A stretch of DNA of 64,000 nucleotides from Diogma glabrata. Its lineage: Eukaryota; Arthropoda; Insecta; Diptera; Cylindrotomidae. The notes beneath the pieces were generated by a model. The model worked only from the letters and a program-made list of their open reading frames with translations. It had not been told where the DNA came from and did no database searches. The translations under genes were made by a program, and so were the position numbers. Shown piece by piece: positions 35,433 to 47,360 of this stretch (position 1 is its first letter; each line of letters starts with the position of its first letter). The DNA lies in NCBI GenBank assembly GCA_963693315.1, contig OY856188.1, forward strand, positions 223,428,996 to 223,492,995. The letters are read 5' to 3'.

Positions 35433-38390
35433 GGGCTATTATTTTGAAAACGTACATTTTTTTGTTGATTTTTAAATTTTTGATTTTTAAAAAATCTGAA
35501 ATTTTGATATATTGTTGGTATTGACGAAAGTAAAAAAGTTATTTCTGCTTTTATTTTTTGAGTACTCTGAATCGGAGTTATGCGCGGTTGAATTTTGAGG
35601 CTTTTTCACGTAGTTTTGGTAATGGTGGCAATGTTTTGTGAATAGGTGCCACAAATTTCATCCGACTTACGTATATTTTTGCAAGTAAAAAGGAAAATAA
35701 TTGAATAATTGAAATAAGTAAGTTTAAAATTAATAACTTTTCTCTTTTCCGCTAGGCGGCGCGTAAAACCTTGGTTTACTTCAAAGCTCATATCTCAAAG
35801 GTCCCTTTTTTTTTGTTTTCACAAATTGAATCTATGAAATTGAGAAATAAAAAGTCAGCAATTCAATATGGATTTGTTCTTACGATTTTTTAAAGTTTGG
35901 TATAGGAAAAATTCACATGCATTTTTTTATTAAGTTAATAATCCTGTACTAAATGTGGATCTAATAAATTAAACATTTCATATTTTAACACCTGCAATAA
36001 ATTTGAACCGTTTGCTGTGTATTTCTGATTGAGAAACAGGTTTTAATTCAGAATAAGAATAGGAGATCCCAATCATCGAAGATTTTGTTATAATTTCAAT
36101 ATCATCAACACTATCATTAGAAAAAAAATTAAAAAAATATTTTTTCTATAAACATTATAATTTAATCAATATTATATAAATTAGTACATTAAAAAATTAA
36201 TTTATATAATTCTTTTTGCCTTTAAATTGAAATATTTATGATTATCAGAAAAAGAAAACATTTTGGCAATTATTTTATCGGGTGTAGTGTTATCCGGTAA
36301 AAAATAGTGGAATCCTTGAATTCCTTATGGTTTTAATGTCCGAAAACCGCATCGAAAGAAATGCTCCTGTAATTCGATATCTCCTGAAGACACATATGAA
36401 AACTTCATAACGTGGTTGGTTTTTTTCGACCAAATTTCCGCCCATTCAAACAATTCCCTTGCTGTTGATATTTTTTCTCCTTTAAGCGAAGCTCTCCGGG
36501 CTTCTCTTTTAAGTGTTCCTCCAATCCCATCGGATGGACCCTTTCCGTGGGCAGTTGCAAAGAAATGCCATTCTGCAGGTATTATGATCAGATATAATGA
36601 CAAAAGATAAGACCTCTAGTTTATCATTACATGATTTGTAGTAAATTACGATTGGGTGGATTGTGGCTTGAACTTTATTGAACTTTATTGTGCAGCTTCT
36701 ATCTCATTCTGCGTTATCATTGAGTATCCTGGATACGTTGATTTGACCAAAATTTGGTAGAATTGTCAACAAAAACACTTGTTTTGATTTAGAGCTGGCA
36801 TCTTTAAATTCCTTTTTAAGGTTCATAAGCCATGATGTATATTCACATTCCTCGTTTGGTGATAACACTTTAACTGAATCTACTTGAAATATTCTTTGAC
36901 TTATTGCCGATGTGACACTTGCAATTTTTTTATAACTTCCTGTTGTAATATGTTTTTGTTTGAAAGGAGATTCGGCTAACCTTCCAAGAACATTATTAAT
37001 ATATTCTAAAGTGTCATTAAGTAGTTCAAGAACTGGTGGAGATATAGTATCAACCGAAACTGGTGATGGATCTAAATATGCTGGAGGTATTTGAATATTT
37101 TCGTTCGTTGGAACATTTTCAACATCCTGATTTATAGAAATAACTTCACTATCGATATTTTCCAAACATGAAAGCTGCTGTAGAAAATATTAGTTGCATA
37201 TGAATTTTTATTCATTTAATAAAAAAATTAAATTTACCTTATTTTTATAGATATAAGTGCCACATGTTTCACATATAAACTGGTCAACACGCAAAGTGAA
37301 ATTTAGGGTCGCAGCTTTTTGAATAACAGCTGGTGAGACCAGTTTCACATTTTTTCATGTCCGCTTATGATTTTTGAGACCGTACAAGTTACAGCACAAT
37401 TTGAAAGGCATTTCTATTATGTATTATCTTCTCTAAACGTTATGTCTTCTAAATATTTTTGAATATACTTGCTATAAGGCAATCACATCAATATATATAC
37501 CTTTTAAATAGTTTTGACATAGGTAGAATCGGATAAAATTAGGTAGGTACAATTTAATATATTTTGATTGGATGCAAGCATAATTTGTTCCAAAAACCGT
37601 TTGTGGGAGTCATTAGAAATTTTAAATGTTAAAATTATGGGACTCTAATGAGATTTTAATTAGTAAAAAGGGGCTGAATAGACATTTTTTTAAATGAATA
37701 AACATTTTACAGACCCTTTTAATAATTTAAATTCCTTTATTTTACCACTTAACTTAAATTAATTTTTAATAAGTTTTTAGCCATTTAACCGCACAGAAAA
37801 TGGTTCAAATTTATTGCAGGTGTTAAAATATGAAATGTTTAATTTATTAGATCCACATTTAGTACAGGATTATTAACTTAATAAAAAAAAAACATGTGAA
37901 TTTTTCATATACCAAACTTTAAAAAATCTTAAGAAAAAATCCATATCGAATTGCTGACTTTTTATTTTTCAATTTCATAGCTGCATATGTTTACTTTAAA
38001 ATTTGTGAAAAACAAAAAAAAAAAAAGGGCTTTTTGAGATATGAGCTTTGAAGTAAACCAAGGTTTTACGCGCCGCCTAGCGAAAAGGAGAAAAGTTATT
38101 AATTTTAAACTTACTTATTTCAATTATTCAATTATTTTCCTTTTTACTTGCAAAAATATACGTAAGTCGGATGAAATTTGTGGCACATATTCACAAAACA
38201 TTGCCACCATTACCAAAACTACGTGAAAAAGCCTCAAAATTCAACCACGCATAACTCCGATTCAGAGTACTCAAAAAATAAAAGCAGAAATAACTTTTTT
38301 ACTTTCGTCAATGCCAACAATATATCAAAATTTCAGATTTTTAAAAAATAGTTGTTTTTTTTTCGATGTACATTTTCAAAATAATAGCCC
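35433..38390. mobile_element. Long-TIR DNA transposon, 2958 bp, TSD AGT
   Basis: Starts GGGCTATTATTTTGAAAA and ends with the complement. Arms of about 580-590 bp (35433-36010, 37802-38390) are highly similar reverse complements, including GCGCCGCCTAGCG-type blocks and the A-rich inner end. AGT flanks both sides (35430-35432, 38391-38393). The interior contains a broken gene on the minus strand. The superfamily is not assigned. Confidence 0.85.
36325..37411 (-). pseudogene. Transposon gene with HGKGxxDGxGG motif, broken
   Basis: Exon 1 reads MPFKLCCNLYGLKNHKRT, then after a one-base slip KLVSPAVIQKAATLNFTLRV and DQFICETCGTYIYKNK, ending at a donor AAG/GTAAAT (37238). A 60-bp intron ends TTTCTACAG (37178). 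Exon 2 (37177-36704) continues QLSCLENIDSEVISI to a stop and includes YTSWLMNLKKEFK and VFLLTILPNFGQ. A further piece, 36603-36325, carries AEWHFFATAHGKGPSDGIGG then TLKREARRASL. That motif marks a protein family common in arthropod transposons (xWHFFATSHGKGxxDGxGGxxKR). A frameshift in exon 1 and missing sequence between the pieces make it non-functional. Function inferred only as transposon-encoded. Confidence 0.7.
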
Positions 38391-38394
38391 AGTA

Positions 38395-38678
38395 TTTGTT
38401 AATTAATGTTGGCAAACGGCCTTATTGATTCCACACAATTTTTTTAAAAGCAGTTGCAAATTGTCTCTCTGAAGATGATACGAAACTAGTAAGAGAAATT
38501 TGTTTTTATATTTTTTTAAGAAATAAAGTTATCTCAATAGTTTTACAATAAAGGAAATCTAAATTCAAATCAGTGTTTGTTTTTTTGTTTGTTTTTGCTG
38601 TAAGGAGTTGAAGTGACGATATTTTTTAAAAAAATTGTGTGGAATCAATAAGGCCGTTTGCCAACATTAATTAACAAA
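38395..38678. mobile_element. MITE with 51-bp perfect TIRs, TSD TA
   Basis: Begins TTTGTTAATTAATGTTGGCA then AACGGCCTTATTGATTCC, and the last 51 bases are the exact reverse complement by eye. TA dinucleotides flank both ends (38393-38394, 38679-38680). It sits immediately beside the right end of the 35433-38390 transposon. TA duplication suggests Tc1/mariner mobilisation. Confidence 0.85.
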
Positions 38679-38732
38679 TAATTTGAGATGCCACTGCACT
38701 CCGAACCAAAATTATAAAATTATATTATATTA

Positions 38733-39555
38733 TTGAATTAGGGGCTAAAGTTGTACTTTTTGGGTTGAGTCTATACTTAGAGTATATATAAATATAGAGA
38801 GAACATAACTTTAAAATTGTATGAAGAGAGACATAAGAAATCGTGATTGCTAATATGTCATATTCAATTTCTCATTTCGCCATTTGCATTTCTGTTTATT
38901 TACAACAACCAACTATTGTATTAAATTATAAATTAAAAACAATTAAATAATTTAAAACGAAACAAAAAGTACAATCTATTATTTTTAGTTGTGCTAATTT
39001 TTATAAAATGAATGAAAATAATTACGAGAGTATTTTACATTTATTGTGTTATTTCCAGTGATTTTATAATAGTGAATATTTTATTATTTTATAATGCAAA
39101 TGTGCAAATATTTAAGTTATGTATACATCCTGAAAGTATATTATGAAAACTAGCTGGCGACCAACTTTTCATTATTGTGTAGTTTATTTTTAATAGATAA
39201 AAGATTAAAATTTATATGTTTGGTTAGAATCAAATCCTAATCTGTCATTTTTCTTATTTCTTTTTATATAGTAGCAGTGAGGGAGAAACTATTATTTTTT
39301 TGTGGTAGGTTTTTTTCTTATAGATTTAAAAGAAACTCGCAATAATTGTACAATTTTGAATCAAATGAAAAATTTATGAACGTCTTTGGGAACACAAACC
39401 GGTTTCTCTCTCAGAGAAATAAAGGAAAACAAACAAACAAAAAAACGATTTGACAGAAGATCAATCACGATTAATATTAGTTATGGTGGTCGGTTGAGTC
39501 TATAGTTTAAAATTATGGACGAAACACAAAAAGTCACTTTAGCTCCAAATTCAAT
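38733..39555. repeat. Family O element, copy 2 (inverted)
   Basis: Left end GGGGCTAAAGTTGTACTTTT and right end AAAAAGTCACTTTAGCTCC are imperfect inverted repeats. The interior matches 49495-49935 in reverse (TTAGTTGTGCTAATTTTTAT, AAATTTATGAACGTC, TTTCTCTCTCAGAGAAA). It ends directly against the CGGCAAACG element that follows. Confidence 0.75.
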
Positions 39556-39562
39556 ACACTAT

Positions 39563-39948
39563 TTTTTCGGCAAACGTTTAAATTTGTTTAAAAACATGAA
39601 ATTAATGCATCAAATTTTTTATAAATATGTTTTAGGTAATAAATTTTCTGAAATTAATTTGTATTGATTTTAATTCATTAAAATGAACTGAAGAGCATTC
39701 TATTTTGAACAAATTAATAATATCATGTTATTTTACTTTACTGCCGCCGTAAAATTATGAAAATTACTTTACTGCCGCCGTAAAAATATGAAAATTACTT
39801 TACAGCTGCCGTAAAAATATGAATGTTACTTTACAGCAGCCGGCAGATAAAATAAAAATGGCTTTACTTTTGCAGCCGCCGGCTAAAAAGTAAGAAATTA
39901 GCCACTCCCCAGCGGCAGTAAAGTTAAACTTTACAGCCGCTTACCGAA
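39563..39948. repeat. CGGCAAACG element with CTTTACTGCCGCCGTAAA blocks
   Basis: Bounded by TTTTTCGGCAAACGTTTAAA and CAGCCGCTTACCGAAAAA, which are imperfect inverted repeats. Internal tandem blocks ATTACTTTACTGCCGCCG recur three to four times between 39730 and 39840. The same element occurs in the other orientation at about 49937-50425. Confidence 0.75.
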
Positions 39949-39954
39949 AAATAC

Positions 39955-40460
39955 ATTTTTGTTCGCCTAAATATTAAAGTGCTACTTTATTACTGTGATT
40001 TTCGGCCTAAAAACATCACTTTTTAACCATATATTTTGCTATTATAGTTACGTCCAAAGGAGTAAAAACATTTGTATTTGTTTAAATTCTATAAAAAATA
40101 GAAATTTTTATCAAAGCTACCTCTTGATTCCAAATTTCCGAATCCAAATAAAATATTTGTTATTCTTTGTTGTCATAGTTATACGATTTGTTTGAAAAGA
40201 AATAACAAATATATTAGTCAAAGACTACTTGTTTAACATATTTTTATTTCAAAATTTATAAAATTTTTAATTAGATTTAGATTAAACAATTTTTTTAAAA
40301 ATTGTTTTTCTTGCGGCGAATAAAAAATAGTATATAATGCACGGACGTAAGCCATTTTGGACTTAATGTGGGTGCAAATCTCGGCTGGCGCCACAATTTG
40401 CAATCTCCACATACGTACAAAAGCCTTAGCCTTACGTCCTTGCATCATAATGTACTATTT
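39955..40460. repeat. Foldback-family half plus palindromic core, copy 2
   Basis: 39965-40260 (TTAAAGTGCTACTTTATTAC, TTTTTAACCATATATTTTGC, AGTTACGTCCAAA) matches 46432-46510 and 47036-47240. 40321-40460 is the GC-rich core: GCACGGACGTAAGCC, TCTCGGCTGGCGCCACAATT, then ACGTCCTTGCATCATAATG. Confidence 0.75.
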
Positions 40461-40477
40461 TGCACGGGTTGTATATA

Positions 40478-41540
40478 TAAAGGTCAATTCCGCTTCCTCA
40501 TTCTCGGGAGCTGATTGCATTTTTTACTTCCTTGGGAATAAAAAATGACAAACCATGACAACAATGATAGTTTTAATGTAAACAGAAATGTTTTACGATA
40601 AATTCAAACGTATTTGTATAAAAATCACCTGCTATAAAGTGATGAGCATTAAAATTTATAATTTTCGATTTTTTTAAATGATTAAATTTAGTTTTAATAT
40701 TATATTTATATTGGGGCGTGCAGAAAGTAGTATATAATGCTCGGAAGAGAGCATCTCACTCTCCACACACTCATTGATGCTGAATTGTGAATTAAAATTT
40801 TGGTAAATTAAATTTAGATTTAGCAGTTTAGTACAATTTAGCAGCTAATCGGAACCCAGTGTTAGTATGAAACTAAGCTTCCAGGATACTTGATATTTTA
40901 AGATATTTAATAAAATGGAAAATTACTAATATCAAAATCTAGTCAAATCAAATATGATAATTAGTGATAGTTATAAAAATTTATCATTAAAAGTTATGAT
41001 ATAGTAAAAATATAGTTATAAAAATAGTAAAAAAAATTCTATACCAACCCCGAAAGTTTTCGGTCAAAATAATAGCTCACTTCTTAACTTTGATATATAA
41101 TGTACTATTACTTAACTTATTTATGTAAATATATGTATTTTTCTATGTAAATAGTACAAAAAACTTTGTATGTAATTTGGGCATTATGTATCTTTTTCAC
41201 TATTCATTTCATTCTCAATAAAGAAGGACCTACTTTACGCGATTAATACATAAATAGCTGTTTTGCATAAGCTTTGGAAATAAAGTTCAATTGCGGGAGC
41301 GGATTGGATCTTTTTCTCCCGAGGGAATGAAAAATAATAACCATAACGACAGATTTGAAACCGAGAAGTTTACGATAAAATAAATAAATATTTATAAGAA
41401 CCGACTATGATAAAATTTATAATTTTCATTTTTTATAAATGATTAGATTTTAGTTAGAATATCATAATTACATTTGTTGTCACGCAAAAAAAAAGAATAT
41501 ACAACTCGTGAGAGAGCATGTCATCTCCGTCAGTGATATG
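40478..41540. repeat. Direct repeat pair about 0.8 kb apart
   Basis: 40478-40740 and 41279-41510 share TCGGGAGC/GCGGGAGC…GATTG, GGGAATAAAAAATGACAA versus GGGAATGAAAAATAATAA, AAATTTATAATTTTC and AATGATTAAATTTAG blocks in the same order. Between them, 40865-40985 is an inverted match to 35150-35290. No coding content. Confidence 0.6.
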
Positions 41541-41626
41541 TAACCCCCAGGCTTCGTATATCGTCTCCAAACACACTTAGGAAAAACATGCATTTCTCTC
41601 TCTCGGGTATAATATATTACACTATA

Positions 41627-42238
41627 GGTAGAAACACAACACGGACGATAACGTCGGACGATAAAAAAAACGTCTACAATTTCGCTGTTGTAACCACAAC
41701 AAAGGCGTCAGCGTGAAAAGCTGTCAAAAATAAAATTGCATAAACTAAAATACTTTGTTCTTTGTCAAAATGAATTTACAAATTTCAGTTTTAAAAATAA
41801 CTAATTTTTACTAATAAATAAATAATAATAATTTTTCTACTAATAACTAATTTTAAAAATAAAATACAAAATACAAATTATTAAAATATATAAATGAATA
41901 AAACCGAACTTTGAACATAAACTGAAAATTCAGTTGACAACTTAAAACAAAACGATTACAACCTCAGAAATGCGAAAAATATCAGAAAATCATATTTTTC
42001 AGTTTGCGGCACTGTCACAATAACATTAAAAATTACACTTGCAGCCAAATAAAAATAAAATTGACATCTGGCAATAATCATCGCCGACGATAAATTAGAA
42101 ATAGAATCTAAATTTTCTCCTACAAAAAAAAACTTTTTCGTTTATCGCTGTAGCTGTGTTTGAAATGTATGTATCCTGTGTATTCTAATGTTACTAACGT
42201 CGTCGTCGGACGATTTCGCCCGTGTTGTGTTTCTAGCT
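41627..42238. mobile_element. MITE, 612 bp, TSD TATA
   Basis: Begins GGTAGAAACACAACACGGAC then GTCGGACGAT and ends CGTCGTCGGACGATTTCGCC then GTGTTGTGTTTCTAGCT, an imperfect inverted repeat of about 40 bp. TATA flanks both ends (41623-41626, 42239-42242). The interior is AT-rich and non-coding. TATA could be a 4-bp duplication or a 2-bp TA with chance matches, so the superfamily is open. Confidence 0.75.
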
Positions 42239-42240
42239 TA

Positions 42241-44477
42241 TAGTTTACAAATTTTGATCTGTTTTTGTCTCCCTGACTAAAACCCAACTTTTCTTGTGGA
42301 TTTTGACCTGCTGAACACGAATATCATATTTTCATTTTTTTAGGTTTTTTTTTAATAAAATGTGTTGTGTAGTAGGAATTACAATATGTGTCACAATAAC
42401 ACATAAAAACCTTTTAAGACCAAGGTCCCACTACAACATACGTTCAAAGATGTTGATGGACGTAAATCTTTCTTTCTTGTTTTTTTATATTTTTGTTTAA
42501 AGAATGGATAACTAAACAAAAAATCCTATCACTGACAAAATATGACATAGGCCAATATTTTTGATAGAATAGAGAAAATAAAAGTAAATTAAAAAGTAAA
42601 TAGCAAATTTTTGCAAAAATTTGCTGAAACAAAACAAAACTGTAGTTACCAATAATCCAGCCGGTTTCAAATTCCTCGATCCCGTGACGCACTGTCTTTC
42701 TTGAAGATGAAATCCCACACATATTATATGAAGGCTCGTTTCTTCAAGGAAGCAATAGCGTCATCATCAAGGATTATTTAACAGCTAAGATTGAGGGTGC
42801 TACCGTTGACTGAATACAGTTCATCCACCACCGCCCCTAAGATGTCACCTTGGCTAGTGATATCTCACTGCTATTGCCAGTGGTATGTGATATCTCACGT
42901 TAACTCGTATGTCAATAGCAGGGACTGGAGTACGCAGGGTTGTCACACCCGTAGATCAAAAATAAAAAAATTTTCAAAACAATAAAAACTGATCCCTCCA
43001 ATTTTTTCTGTGAAAAAAAGGTTATTCCGGTTTTTGGGGGGTTACTTATTTTACAAAACAAACAAATTCATTGTATTAATGAAAGAAGTGCATAGTAAAG
43101 ATGCTTACAAACATTTTGAGCTATTTTTGTAAAAATCCATCAAGGATTCCGGAAGTTACATTCGAAAAAGTTGAAAAAAACAAAAATTTACGTTTCTTAA
43201 AAAAATTTTCATATTCAACGCCATAAATTTTGAACAAACAATGATTGTAAATTTTTTTAATTTCTTGGAGTCCGTGGTAAATTCAATTCCCTTTCTTTTG
43301 GGTTGAAAATACGAATTTTGGTGCAGGTTGCACCAAGTTATTCAGACTTTCCCAAAAAAGGCAAAACTAAAAATTTGTAAATAAAGTTTTTACTAAGAAT
43401 AATTTAAATTATGCAACATAATTGATTTATATTTAAGTTGCTATACAGATTTTTGATAAAAACTGCGGACCATTTTGAGGTTTCCTTATTTCAACCGCGC
43501 TAATGTATTTTTTCTTTTCTTTTTAAATAATAATATTTTACAAGTTCAGTCGTTCTCAAACATCAGTTAAGAATTCTTTTAAAATAGTAAAGTGTAAAGT
43601 TAAATTATTTAATTATAGCTTCTCAAGAAGTTTCAAGTGTCAAAATAGTTCAAATTTATTTTGTTTTATATGAGGAATTTGCATAATACATCCTGCTAAA
43701 AAATCACTCCGCATACATAAGAATTGCATACCTTCATTATTTTGGCATTAGACTGAATGAAGGTAAACATTGGATATCGAAAAATAGTTATGTCAACTGC
43801 AACTTAACACATTGAAGATGGTATACAATAACGAAAATGTTCATTTAACGTTTTATGTTTGTGTTATAACCTGGTTTTGACCACAACTCGCACTTTTAAC
43901 TCAAAAATCTGTAAAACAACTCATATATAAATCAATTATGTTACAGAATTTAAATTATTCTTAGTCAACATTTTTTTTTTTTTTTCAAATTTTGAATATT
44001 GACTTTTTTTGGGAAAACCTGAATAAGTTGGTGCAACCTGCAACCGTGAAGATAAAGGATATTGAATTAGCTGTAGGCTCCAAGAATTTAAAAATATTTA
44101 CAATCATTGTTTGTTCAAAATTTATTGCGTTGAATATTGAAAAATTTTAAAAAAACATAAATTGTAGATTTTTTTTCAACTTTTTTCGAGTATAACTTCC
44201 AGAATCCTTTATGGATTTTTTCAAAAAAAGCTCAAAATGTTTGTTAGTGTCTTTACTATGCACTTGTTTTATTAAAATATTAAATTTGTTTGTTTTGTAA
44301 AATTTGCGATCCAAAAACCGGAATAACCTTTTTGTTCACAGAAAAAAATGGTTTTTCGCGAATATCTCAAAAATAAGAGCTAACCTAAAAAAATAAATAT
44401 GGTATTCGTGTTCAGCAAGTCAAAATCTATATGAAAAGTTGGGTTTTATTTAGGGAAATTTTTCTTGTAAACTAGTG
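42241..44477. repeat. Large foldback with a 650-bp insertion in the left arm
   Basis: The left arm (42241-42346 plus 42997-43435) pairs with the right arm (43919-44477): GCTGAACACGAATA, TTCTGTG…AAAGGTTATTCCGG, TTGTTTGTTTTGTAAAA-type, CATTTTGAGC and CAGGTTGCACCAA blocks all recur inverted. The arms match again on both sides of 42347-42996, which marks that stretch as a later insertion. The spacer is 43436-43918. Non-coding. Confidence 0.8.
42347..42996. repeat. Insertion of unknown type, partly GC-rich
   Basis: Its left end (TTTTTAATAAAATGTGTTGT, AGGAATTACAATATG) resembles 54182-54225 and, more weakly, 55318-55352. The region 42650-42960 is far richer in G and C than its surroundings (CACCACCGCCCCTAAGATGT, repeated GTGATATCTCAC motifs). 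I do not recognise a protein in any frame. Confidence 0.55.
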
Positions 44478-46431
44478 TTATCTTACAGTACTTATACGAC
44501 TGTAGTAAACATATGTTTAACACAATATAATGTGTCAAGCTTTGTATGAAAATAACAAAAAATACTTAATAATGAAGTCGGTTAAAAAATTGTGCTATCG
44601 TTTCTTTTTTTATATTTAAATAGAAATCAAACAGCTTTGTTTAGTTTTATTTTATTGTCTTGATTTTGGTGATGAGTAATTGAAATTATCTTCCCTCCTA
44701 ATAATAATTGTTTTCTTTTATATTTTTATGACAACGTTGTTTGAAAATTTAACGAGCAAGGAAAGAGAAATTTTTTTAAATTTTTACCGTTTCTAAGGGT
44801 AAGTTTTTTATTATTTTCAATTTAAAGTTGTTTGGGATATTTTTGACTTAATCTTTTTAGTTATGTAAAGTTGATTCGAAGGATTATCACGATTTAACTT
44901 TAACTAGAAAACAAAAGAAAACGACAGAATTTTTATTTGATTTGTATTTTGTCTTTATTGTGTGGTTTGATTACGGTTTTTATTGAATAATTTTTGAATT
45001 TAGATTTTAATTTAATTCGTCTTGTCCTGTTTATATTGTTGTACAAAGTTTTCTGTATACAAATTATAGAAGCCACATGTAAAGAAATATTTATTTGCAA
45101 TTTTCAAAATAATTAATTAAAATATAAAGCGAAAATATTAAGTATTTTCAGAACACGAACACCAACATTTCATTTTTCATTCATTTCAAACAGAAAACAA
45201 CCCGAAATGAGCAATATAAAGAAAATGTGAAAACTAAAGGAAAAAAAAGGAAAAACGAAATTTTTTAGGGTACGTTTCTATTTTTATGTTCTTGATGTTG
45301 TTGTTTCTATAGGAGAGAAATTATATGAAACATAAACCCCCAAGGGAATGATTTGTTCTGTTTATGTATTTGGATATATTTATATATTTCCTATTTCTTG
45401 TTCTTAACTTTTTTAGCTATGCTTTATTTTTATCTATCTTTCATAGCTGAAGATTATATATCTTTTTGTTTCACGAAATTATGCTATATTTAATTTTTTA
45501 TTACTTTTCTTATGGTAGATTTGGTGATGTGATCTTTTATGTAATTTTTTTCATAGGTCTATAAAATTAACGTATATAATATATTTTATTTTAAGGGCAG
45601 ACATAGCCATAAGCAAAATAAAAGAATTTGAAAGAAACAATAATTCGTCATTAATTCTATGAAACTACAGCGTCAGTGGTAATTTAATTTCATGACGCTC
45701 TCTAATATTTTTCCACTGAAACTGAAAGTACACTTTTCTCAAAAAAAATTTGCAAACTTTTTCAAATATTACCATCCATTAAATATGTTGTTAGGACAAA
45801 GAAATATCTTTGCATTTTGCCTTTGAGTAACGGTGACTATTCGACAGTTTGATTATTTAAACGATGAACATATGATATAGGGGAAATAATACATTGCAGG
45901 CATCAGTTGTTTGACCATTGTTGGTGACGATATTTATAAGAAATAATGAGATTAGCAACAGTGCCAGATTGTTGTAGAGAATTCGATTTGATGTGAAATT
46001 TCAATCAATAATAATTAGGTTGCACCAAACTTAAACAGAGCCAATGAAGTAGAATAATTGATAATGGATTGAAATGACTGAACATTTTTGCGCCTTGTAA
46101 ACGAATGCTTTCACAACCGTCTTTCACATACTAATTCAAATATCATTGGGAAATTCGGTCTTTTATCTGTCGGCAATTGACAACTGTGTTTGATTGGGGT
46201 TTAAACTGACCAGATTTTGGTCACCGTTTAGTATTGTTAACAAATAATTATTGTCATGACAACGTCTGTCAAGAAAAACAAAATACAGATAAATATAACA
46301 TTTCATTTATAGATATAAACAATTCGTGAGAGATTTTGAGAAATTTTACAACCATTTAGAACAAGTTTTTCGATTTTTTTCTGAGATATATGCAGATCAT
46401 GCTTTTATTATAATCAACAACCAATAAATGC
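44478..46431. other. AT-rich spacer, nothing recognised
   Basis: No gene, RNA or repeat with definable ends was seen in this stretch. Confidence 0.5.
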
Positions 46432-47035
46432 ATATTAAAGTGCTACTTTATTACTGTGATTTGCAGCCTTAAAGTGTCACTTTTTAACCATATATTTTGC
46501 TGTCATAGTTACGTCCAAAAAAGTAAAAAAATAGTACATTATGATGCTAGGACGTAAAGCTAAAGATTTTGGACGGATGTGGAGTTTGCAAATCGAGGCG
46601 CTAGCCGAGATTTGCACCCACATTAAGTCCAAAATAGCTTACGTCCGTGCATCATATACTATTTTTTATTCGCCGCAAGCAAAATATTTTAAGAAAAGTT
46701 GTTTATTCTAAATTAAAATTATACATTTTCATAAATTTTAAAATATAAATATGTGGAACAAGTAACCTTTGACAAAATATTTATTATTTTTTCCAAATTA
46801 TTGTGTAGCTATGACAACAAATGATAACAACTATTTTAATTGGATAATGAAATTTTGAATTTGAGGGTTGCTTTGATAAAAAATTTTATTTTTCATAGAA
46901 TTTAAACAAATACAAATGCTTTTTACTTTTTTGGACGTAGCTATGACAACAAAATAAATAGCTGAAAAGTGAAGCTTTAAGGCCGCAAATCACAGTAATA
47001 AAGTAACACTTTAATATGTAGGCGAATAAAAAAAC
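46432..47035. repeat. Foldback element carrying the GC-rich core, copy 3
   Basis: The outer ends TATTAAAGTGCTACTTTATT and AATAAAGTAACACTTTAATA are inverted repeats. Inside, AGTTACGTCCAAAAAAGTAA pairs with sequence near 46930. The GC-rich core at 46535-46680 has its own inverted ends (ATTATGATGCTAGGACGTAA / TTACGTCCGTGCATCATA) and a palindromic centre GAGGCGCTAGCCGAG. Confidence 0.8.
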
Positions 47036-47360
47036 ATTTGTATTTGTTTAAATTCTATAAAAAGTAGAAATTTTTAGCAAGGCAACCTTTCGATTTCAAA
47101 TTTCCTAATCCAATTAAAATATTTGTTATTCTTTGTTGTCATAGTTATACGATTTGTTTGAAAGGAAATAACAAATATATTGGTCAAAGTCTACTTGTTC
47201 AACATATTTTTATTTCAAAATTTTAAAATTTTTAATTTTGATTTAGATTAAGCCATTGGACGTAAGCCATTTTGGACTTAATGTGGAAGCAAATGTCGGC
47301 TGGCGCCTCGATTAGCAAACTCCACATACCTTAGCTTTACGACCTTGCATCATAATGTTT
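47036..47360. repeat. Second half-copy and GC-rich core, copy 4
   Basis: Continues directly from the previous foldback with the same blocks as 40060-40420 (CATTTGTATTTGTTTAAATT, ATAGTTATACGATTTGTTTG). It ends with the core GTCGGCTGGCGCCTCGATTA and ACGACCTTGCATCATAATG. Confidence 0.7.

Noticed and set aside
35606..35791. 61-codon frames present in both TIR arms (also 38041-38226)
   Set aside because: The same sequence read from the two inverted arms; terminal repeat, not a gene.
42444..42722. Minus-strand frame starting MCGISSSRKTVRHG
   Set aside because: The first 25 residues look less random, but no family match and no splice sites; left inside the unknown insertion.
46560..46650. microRNA precursor in the GC-rich palindromic core
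   Set aside because: Stem is imperfect and the sequence belongs to a multi-copy repeat; no evidence for a mature miRNA.
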